Assembly: GCA_023230065.1 (NCBI GenBank)
Contig: JALNYB010000040.1
Coordinates: forward strand, 1-10,764
DNA length: 10,764 nucleotides
Origin: Candidatus Methanomethylophilaceae archaeon
Lineage (GTDB): Archaea > Thermoplasmatota > Thermoplasmata > Methanomassiliicoccales > Methanomethylophilaceae
Reading direction: 5' to 3'
Shown piece after piece: positions 6,320 through 10,764 of the stretch. The notes beneath the pieces were generated by a model, which had not been told where the DNA came from, made no database searches, and saw only the letters and a list, made by a program, of their open reading frames with translations. Numbering within the stretch: the first letter of the stretch is position 1; each line of letters begins with the position of its first letter. The position numbers were made by a program, and so were the translations under genes.

Positions 6320-6327
6320 TATTTATC
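6320..6327 (+). promoter_or_regulatory. rfcS: Candidate TATA box for rfcS
   Basis: TATTTATC lies about 50 bases before the rfcS ATG and would give a leader of about 25 bases containing the GGAG ribosome binding site at 6361-6364. TTTATAAT at 6270-6277 is the competing candidate, giving a leader of about 75 bases. Confidence 0.3.
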
Positions 6328-6374
6328 TAGGGATAGTGTTATCACTGTTCACTTAATAGCGGAGATTGTTACCT

Positions 6375-7334
6375 ATGAATGAGATTTGGACGGAGAAATA
6401 CAGACCCAAGAACCTGGAAGAAGTTGTAGGTCAGAAACATGTGACCGAAAGACTGAAGGCGTACGTATCTGCAAAGAACATGTCTCATCTACTTTTCACA
6501 GGTCCCGCTGGAACAGGAAAGACCACATGCGCTCTCGCTATGGCAAAAGAGATGTTCGGTGATGAATGGAAAGGTAACTTCATAGAACTGAACGCTTCAG
6601 ACGAAAGAGGTATCGAGGTCGTAAGAGGAAAAATAAAGGAATTCGCGAGAACAGCCCCGTTGGGGAGCGCAGATTTCAAAATCATATTCATGGATGAAGC
6701 AGATGCACTGACCTCAGATGCTCAAGCTGCCTTAAGGCGGACAATGGAAAAATTTTCCAAGATATGCCGTTTCATCCTTTCATGTAACTATTCATCTAAG
6801 ATAATAGACCCCATTCAATCAAGATGCGCAGTATTCAGATTCACACCTTTGTCAAAAGAAGATGTTGAAAAATATCTGAAGATGATCATTCAAAAAGAAA
6901 ACGTAAAGATAGATGAAGATGCTTTGGAAGGCCTTATACATGTTGCCAGAGGAGACCTTAGACGTGCTGTTAATTCATTACAAGTCGCAGCCTCTGTGGG
7001 TAATACCATAACATTAGATACAGTATATCAGACCACAGGAATGGCCAACCCAGAAGCAGTAAAGAATATGCTTGAAACAGCTCTTGCAGGAAATTTCATC
7101 CAAGCAAGAGATATGCTTGACAATATCATGATTACATTCGGACTGTCGGGACAGGACATAATCCGTCAGATCCATGCATCATTCTTCGATCTCAGCATAA
7201 CTGACTCTGAAAAGGTTAGACTCATGGACAAGACCGGAGAGATCGAATTCCGTATCGTCGAAGGAAGCAACGAAAGGATTCAAATCGAAGCCCTTCTTGC
7301 ATACCTTGTGATGGTCGGCGGAAACAAAAGGTGA
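6375..7334 (+). CDS. rfcS: Replication factor C small subunit (clamp loader)
   Basis: The 319-residue AAA+ protein begins MNEIWTEKYRPKNLEEVVGQ, the standard opening of archaeal RfcS. RfcS forms the clamp loader with RfcL and opens PCNA to place it on primed DNA. Motifs are Walker A GPAGTGKT (43-50), the family's LNASDERG (72-79), Walker B IIFMDEAD (103-110), sensor 1 in LSCNYS (N138) and the SRC motif (149-151) that gives the arginine finger to the neighbouring subunit. The sensor-2 region GDLRRAVN follows, then the C-terminal collar domain. Length fits the family and there is no intein, although inteins are common in archaeal RFC genes. The ATG at 6375 has GGAG ten bases upstream; a TTG nine bases earlier (6366) adds only LLP and is not favoured. 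No rfcL lies beside it, so the large subunit must be elsewhere. Confidence 0.96.
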   Translation: MNEIWTEKYRPKNLEEVVGQKHVTERLKAYVSAKNMSHLLFTGPAGTGKTTCALAMAKEMFGDEWKGNFIELNASDERGIEVVRGKIKEFARTAPLGSADFKIIFMDEADALTSDAQAALRRTMEKFSKICRFILSCNYSSKIIDPIQSRCAVFRFTPLSKEDVEKYLKMIIQKENVKIDEDALEGLIHVARGDLRRAVNSLQVAASVGNTITLDTVYQTTGMANPEAVKNMLETALAGNFIQARDMLDNIMITFGLSGQDIIRQIHASFFDLSITDSEKVRLMDKTGEIEFRIVEGSNERIQIEALLAYLVMVGGNKR

Positions 7335-7629
7335 TTTGCTCTAAAAAGCAGATTATCTAATAAAAAACTTTATTAAATATCTATAAATCTGATATATAAC
7401 ACCAACAAAGTTGAAAAATAAACCTTATACTATTGAAAAAAATACGTAACATATTGAAAATACGCATGTATTCTATCTTATCTTGTACATAAAATCAAAA
7501 ACAATTTCACAAAATTATTAAAATTTATCGAAGAATTATCCAAAGAGTCTACTATCTTAAAGTAGAAATACAGATAATATTTTGAATAAATTATAAGTAT
7601 GTGCAGTATTGACTGCTACACATACATAT
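7335..7629. other. AT-rich convergent intergenic region
   Basis: This 295-base stretch separates convergent rfcS and the CoA-ligase gene. It contains an A/T hairpin (TAATAAA 7358-7364 with TTTATTA 7369-7375) that may help end rfcS transcripts, a 6-bp hairpin TCTACT/AGTAGA at 7548-7566, and two similar tracts with TATTGAAAA (7431-7439 and 7452-7460), each followed by ATACG. The strong hairpin at 7597-7625 is listed separately. I see no tRNA and no convincing reading frame. Confidence 0.6.
7597..7625 (-). terminator. Hairpin after the CoA-ligase gene
   Basis: GTATGTG+CAGT (7597-7607) pairs with ACTG (7612-7615) and CACATAC (7619-7625) around an ATTG loop, with a 3-base bulge: 11 bp in all. On the minus strand it begins 4 bases after the TGA of the leftward CoA-ligase gene and is followed by TTATAATTTATT. 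A terminator or 3' stabiliser is likely. Confidence 0.55.
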
Positions 7630-8865
7630 TCAATAACGATTATCGAAGATACGAGGCGTCTTCTTCTCGCTTCTTGGAAGGTCTCCGATATTCACTGCTT
7701 TCGAATTAATAGTGATATTGATCATCGATTTAAATTCAGCCGATATAGACTTCTCTAGAACTGCTCTCTGTTCTTCAGGAACAACAGTCTCAAAGAACAG
7801 AGTCAATATGTCCTTTCCATCCAGATGATCAATCATCACTTGATACTCACTACTTGCTTCAGGGAACTTTGCAAGAAGCTCTTCGAACTGTGCAGGAAAC
7901 ATATTGACTCCCTTAACCTTGATCATATCATCAGTACGTCCGGTGATTATATCGATCCTAGGGAATCTGGAACCACAAGGACAATCTCCAGTTATGATCT
8001 TTGTGAGGTCGTGTGTCCTATACCTTATCAGCGGTGCTCCTTCTTTTCTCAAAGTTGTGATAACTAATTCTCCAACCTCTCCATCGGGAAGAACCTTTCC
8101 TGTCTTCGGATCTATTATCTCGAAATATAGATAATCATCCCACATATGGATCCCGTTCTTGTAGCTGCAACTTATTCCGATACCAGGACCATAGACCTCT
8201 GTCAATCCATAGATATCATAAAGTTCTACACCCAATGTAGCAGCGATCCTATTACGCATCTTATCTCCCCAGCGTTCAGAACCTATGATCCCTTTTTTGA
8301 ATTTGATCTTGTCCTTTATTCCGCGCTTATCTATCTCTTCTGCAAGGAGTAAAGCATATGATGAAGTAGCACACAGTACTGTGCTTCCGAGATCTATGGC
8401 CATCTTTAGTTGTTTATCGGTGTTTCCTGGGCCCATAGGAATTGCCATTGCTCCAAGCCTCTCAACTCCAGCTTGAAATCCTATTCCGGCAGTCCACAGA
8501 CCATAACCCGGAGTTATCTGTATTCTGTCCTTATCTGTGATGCCCGCCAGCCTGTAACACCGCTCGAACATGATTGCCCAGTCTTCTATATCCTTGGCAG
8601 TATATGGTATGATGACCGGAGTGCCTGTTGTTCCCGATGATGAATGTATTCTAACAATATCTTTCTCAGAAACTGCTGCAAGGCCCAGTGGATATGCTTC
8701 GCGCAGATCCGCTTTATCAGTATAAGGCAATTTTTCAAAATCTTCCTGTGTCTTAATCTTTGTCAGATCAATATCTTTGTAAACCTTGCTGTAAAATGGG
8801 CTTCTCTGTTTGAGATCGGAAAGGATGCGCAATATCGTTTCCATCTGATAACCATTCATTTTCAT
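7630..8865 (-). CDS. paaK: Phenylacetate-CoA ligase family (adenylate-forming, aryl-acid CoA ligase)
   Basis: The 411-residue enzyme is an ANL-superfamily adenylate-forming ligase closest to PaaK. It should activate an aryl acid with ATP and then CoA. Visible motifs are the P-loop SSSGTTGTP (75-83), YGLTE (219-223), RYRTHD (281-286), the CPCG pair (295-298) usual in PaaK-like proteins, TGRTDDMIKVKGVNMFP (308-324), and a C-terminal EKKTPRI whose Lys401/Lys402 would be the catalytic lysine. In anaerobic archaea such ligases accompany indolepyruvate oxidoreductases and can feed aryl acetates into aromatic amino acid synthesis; that role is inferred, and no oxidoreductase is in view. The N-terminus is some 20 residues shorter than typical bacterial PaaK. 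ATG 8865 is chosen; a second ATG at 8859 is possible, and AGGAAGCGGTG upstream could serve either. It appears monocistronic: a hairpin follows the stop and a clear TATA box precedes the start. The exact substrate is unknown. Confidence 0.9.
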   Translation of the reverse strand: MKMNGYQMETILRILSDLKQRSPFYSKVYKDIDLTKIKTQEDFEKLPYTDKADLREAYPLGLAAVSEKDIVRIHSSSGTTGTPVIIPYTAKDIEDWAIMFERCYRLAGITDKDRIQITPGYGLWTAGIGFQAGVERLGAMAIPMGPGNTDKQLKMAIDLGSTVLCATSSYALLLAEEIDKRGIKDKIKFKKGIIGSERWGDKMRNRIAATLGVELYDIYGLTEVYGPGIGISCSYKNGIHMWDDYLYFEIIDPKTGKVLPDGEVGELVITTLRKEGAPLIRYRTHDLTKIITGDCPCGSRFPRIDIITGRTDDMIKVKGVNMFPAQFEELLAKFPEASSEYQVMIDHLDGKDILTLFFETVVPEEQRAVLEKSISAEFKSMINITINSKAVNIGDLPRSEKKTPRIFDNRY

Positions 8866-9204
8866 CTAACACCGCTTCCTGTAAATGAAAGCTATTGCGT
8901 CTATATATAACCATTTTATGGCGTTGATGTACATATATATTCACCATAATATAATTTATATGTAAATCCTGAATTTAAATTAACAGTGGTTAAATGATTA
9001 ACAATAATTATATGTTTTAAGCAGTAACACCAATAAGATGTATGCCCGAGAAAATAAGATAAGCAAAAAGAAAAGCATATATCATATAACGCAGCAACGA
9101 CACCTCTAAAAAAGTAGCATTGGGTACTATGATGATGAAATCTGCGATAACAGATCTCTCCGCATTCATTAAAACTACTTACACCACCAACACTAGCAGG
9201 ATTC
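8866..9204. other. AT-rich intergenic region between gcvH and the CoA-ligase gene
   Basis: Both neighbours point left, so this 339-base gap holds the 3' region of gcvH and the promoter of the CoA-ligase gene. On the minus strand, pyrimidine/T-rich tracts (near 9045-9075 and CTTTTTTAG near 9110) are plausible archaeal termination sites for gcvH. ATCTG/CAGAT near 9140-9155 is a weak 5-bp hairpin. A 37-codon rightward frame from ATG 9129 runs into the gcvH 3' end antisense and has no ribosome binding site, so I do not call it. Nothing else stands out. Confidence 0.55.
8902..8910 (-). promoter_or_regulatory. TATA box of the CoA-ligase gene
   Basis: The minus strand reads GGTTATATATAGACG, a near-consensus archaeal TATA box. 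Transcription would begin near 8880, leaving a leader of about 15 bases that just contains AGGAAGCGGTG before the ATG at 8865. Confidence 0.55.
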
Positions 9205-9585
9205 TTATCCTTTTAATAATGATTTATACTCATCGCGACTGATAAATTCTCTGGATTCAAATGGTTCTGAAGCTTTTATTTTCATTATCCAACCAAGACC
9301 ATAAGATGCTTTATTCACAAATTGCGGATCGTCTTCCAAAGCATTGTTAACTGCAATAATCGTACCGCTTATCGGAGATAATATTGGAGTCACAGTCTTA
9401 ACACTCTCGAGACTTCCGGCATTATCATTCACTTTCAATTCAGTACCTATCTGAGGTAGCTCTACAAAGACCACCATGCCCAATTCATCTGCGCCTTCTT
9501 CCGTCACGCCTAATGTATATTCATTGCCTAGAGGTTTTAACCAGAGATGATCTGCCGTAAAAAGTAAATTCTCTTTATTGGACAT
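9205..9585 (-). CDS. gcvH: GcvH-like lipoyl carrier protein
   Basis: The 126-residue product is a glycine-cleavage H-protein homologue: a single hybrid barrel that carries a lipoyl group on one lysine. That lysine is Lys63 in LESVKTVTPILSPISG, matching the family's ESVKA...PVSG loop. The N-terminal HLWLKPLGNEYTLGVTEEGADELGMVVFVELP and the C-terminal GWIMKI are also characteristic. H-protein shuttles the aminomethyl group between GcvP, GcvT and the dihydrolipoyl dehydrogenase. None of these is in the window, so the gene stands alone. Alternatives are a lipoyl carrier for another process, such as the LbpA proteins of sulfur metabolism, or a lipoyl-relay donor. The ATG at 9585 lacks a Shine-Dalgarno sequence; a palindromic TATA box at 9630-9639 would give a leader of about 24 bases. 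The gene ends in TAA. Confidence 0.93.
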   Translation of the reverse strand: MSNKENLLFTADHLWLKPLGNEYTLGVTEEGADELGMVVFVELPQIGTELKVNDNAGSLESVKTVTPILSPISGTIIAVNNALEDDPQFVNKASYGLGWIMKIKASEPFESREFISRDEYKSLLKG

Positions 9586-9629
9586 AGACGGTGTATCGCT
9601 ATATAGATAAAAATGTGGTCCTCCGAAAA

Positions 9630-9639
9630 TTTATATAAA
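9630..9639. promoter_or_regulatory. Palindromic TATA box in the gcvH-rarA divergent region
   Basis: TTTATATAAA reads the same on both strands. For gcvH (ATG 9585) it would place transcription start near 9609. It could also drive rarA with a leader of about 46 bases, though a closer box exists for that gene. CCTCC at 9620-9624 (GGAGG on the minus strand) lies upstream of the predicted gcvH start point and precedes no obvious start codon. Confidence 0.45.
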
Positions 9640-9675
9640 AATACATTAAATCGATATAGTTCTTGAGAGAGAGCC

Positions 9676-9683
9676 TTTAATAT
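9676..9683 (+). promoter_or_regulatory. Candidate TATA box for leaderless rarA
   Basis: TTTAATAT is centred about 26 bases before the ATG at 9706, and no Shine-Dalgarno sequence precedes that ATG. Together these suggest a leaderless message. Confidence 0.35.
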
Positions 9684-9705
9684 GTTCTGAAGACTCTGTC
9701 ATTCA

Positions 9706-10764
9706 ATGGATTTGTTCGAATACACCAGGAAGGACGTTCTTGGCAAAGAAGCACCGCTGGCAAACAGGATCAGACCGACCACCCTCGATGAAGTGGTGGG
9801 ACAAGAGCACATATTAGGACATGATAAACTTCTTTCCCGTGCCATAAAAGCAGATAATATAAGCTCGCTGATATTCTATGGCCCTCCCGGAACAGGAAAA
9901 ACAACTCTTGCACAAGTGATAGCAAACACCACACACGCAAACTTTCAACATATAAATGCAACTAGCGCCGGCAAGAAAGACATGGAAGAAGCTGTCTTAC
10001 ACGCCAAAGACCTTCTAGGAATGCAGAGAAAAAGGACCATACTTTTCATAGATGAGATACACCGTTTCAACAAAAGTCAACAAGATTATCTCCTGCCATT
10101 CGTTGAAGATGGCACCATCATCCTCATCGGAGCCACAACTGAGAATCCATATTTCGAAGTGAACCGTGCATTGATCTCACGTTCTATAATATTCGAATTA
10201 AAACCATTATCCGAAAAAAATATTTCAACCCTTATCAAAAGAGCCATCAATGATAAAGAAAAAGGACTTGGAAATATGAATGTCGATATCGATGAAAATG
10301 CTGTAGAATTCCTTGCAAATATGGCTAACGGAGATGCCAGATCGGCACTTAATGCTGTAGAACTCGGAGCATTAACCACGGATCGTTCTGCAGACGGCTG
10401 TATACATATAGACCTCGATGTAGCATCATCATGCATCCAAAAGAGGGTTTTAGGATATGATAAAGACGGTGATAATCACTACGATACTGTATCAGCATTC
10501 ATCAAAAGCATGCGTGGTTCAGACCCTGATGCCACCGTATATTACCTGGCTCGGATGCTATATGCCGGAGAGGATGTTAAATTTATTTCCAGAAGAATAA
10601 TAATCTGTGCAGCAGAAGATGTCTCTAATGCGGACCCTGAAGCACTTGTAGTTGCCACCGCTGCAGCACAAGCTGTCGAACGTATCGGTATGCCTGAATC
10701 CCAAATAATATTAGCACAGGCTGCAACGTATGTTGCGTGTGCACCAAAAAGTAACTCCGCATAC
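9706..10764 (+). CDS. rarA: RarA/MgsA/WRNIP1-family AAA+ ATPase, 3'-truncated by the window edge
   Basis: The frame is open for 353 codons to the last base, so the C-terminus (perhaps 80 residues in this family) is missing. The opening MDLFEYTRKDVLGKEAPLANRI is the usual RarA start. Then come Walker A GPPGTGKT (59-66), Walker B ILFIDEIHRF (112-121), sensor 1 GATTENP (142-148, N147) and the LISR arginine finger (R159). The C-terminal MgsA domain appears as SDPDATVYYLARMLYAGED and RIGMPESQIILAQAATYVACAPKSN. RarA proteins form tetramers and act at stalled or gapped replication forks. This architecture (RarA plus MgsA domain) separates it from RfcS, with which it shares only the AAA+ core. RarA is best known from bacteria and eukaryotes, so an archaeal copy may reflect transfer. 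Start ATG 9706 has no ribosome binding site and probably makes a leaderless transcript. Confidence 0.93.
   Translation, partial: MDLFEYTRKDVLGKEAPLANRIRPTTLDEVVGQEHILGHDKLLSRAIKADNISSLIFYGPPGTGKTTLAQVIANTTHANFQHINATSAGKKDMEEAVLHAKDLLGMQRKRTILFIDEIHRFNKSQQDYLLPFVEDGTIILIGATTENPYFEVNRALISRSIIFELKPLSEKNISTLIKRAINDKEKGLGNMNVDIDENAVEFLANMANGDARSALNAVELGALTTDRSADGCIHIDLDVASSCIQKRVLGYDKDGDNHYDTVSAFIKSMRGSDPDATVYYLARMLYAGEDVKFISRRIIICAAEDVSNADPEALVVATAAAQAVERIGMPESQIILAQAATYVACAPKSNSAY

Noticed and set aside
7431..7464. Two TATTGAAAA...ATACG tracts, considered as a repeat array
   Set aside because: There are only two imperfect copies in AT-rich DNA with unequal spacing; no third unit, so neither CRISPR nor an iteron set.
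9129..9242. 37-residue rightward reading frame
   Set aside because: It has no ribosome binding site, begins with three Met codons in a simple repeat, and overlaps the 3' end of gcvH antisense.

Overview
This window looks like chromosomal DNA of a moderately AT-rich archaeon. The evidence is an Orc1/Cdc6 replication initiator, an archaeal RFC small subunit, a two-gene SufC-SufB (SmsC-SmsB type) Fe-S assembly operon, Shine-Dalgarno sites of the GGTGA/GGAG type, and TATA-like boxes about 26-28 bases upstream of several starts. The gene mix, together with complete absence of TAG among the nine visible stop codons (6 TGA, 3 TAA), would suit a methanogen-related member of the Thermoplasmata such as Methanomassiliicoccales. 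No single gene proves that placement.

Left part (1-3876). A radical SAM enzyme enters from the left edge and ends at 807. Its stop codon directly abuts the stop codon of a leftward three-gene operon: a NIF3-like metal protein, an Orc1/Cdc6 initiator and a TtuA/Ncs6-type tRNA 2-thiolase. The junctions in this operon are 2 and 4 bases, so the three proteins are probably translated from one message.

Middle (3877-7334). An AT-rich divergent intergenic region of about 380 bases separates the operon from the rightward sufC-sufB pair. A perfect 8-bp-arm inverted repeat lies just before the sufC ribosome binding site and is a good operator candidate. A strong hairpin followed by a T-rich tract ends the suf operon. 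The clamp-loader small subunit gene (rfcS) follows; its upstream region carries a further inverted repeat.

Right part (7335-10764). A 295-base AT-rich gap separates rfcS from a convergent phenylacetate-CoA-ligase-family gene (leftward), which has a hairpin right after its stop. A leftward stand-alone GcvH-like lipoyl carrier follows. Divergent from it is a RarA/MgsA-type AAA+ ATPase that runs off the right edge.

Two themes recur. One is DNA replication and repair (Orc1, RfcS, RarA). The other is sulfur and Fe-S chemistry (radical SAM, TtuA with its Fe-S-ligand cysteines, SufCB, and a lipoyl protein). No mobile element, CRISPR array, rRNA or tRNA gene was seen. I found no clearly new multi-gene defence or metabolic system; the most interesting leads are the putative suf operator, the replication-plus-thiolation operon, the atypical sensor-1 residue in the Orc1 protein, the orphan GcvH and the RarA gene.
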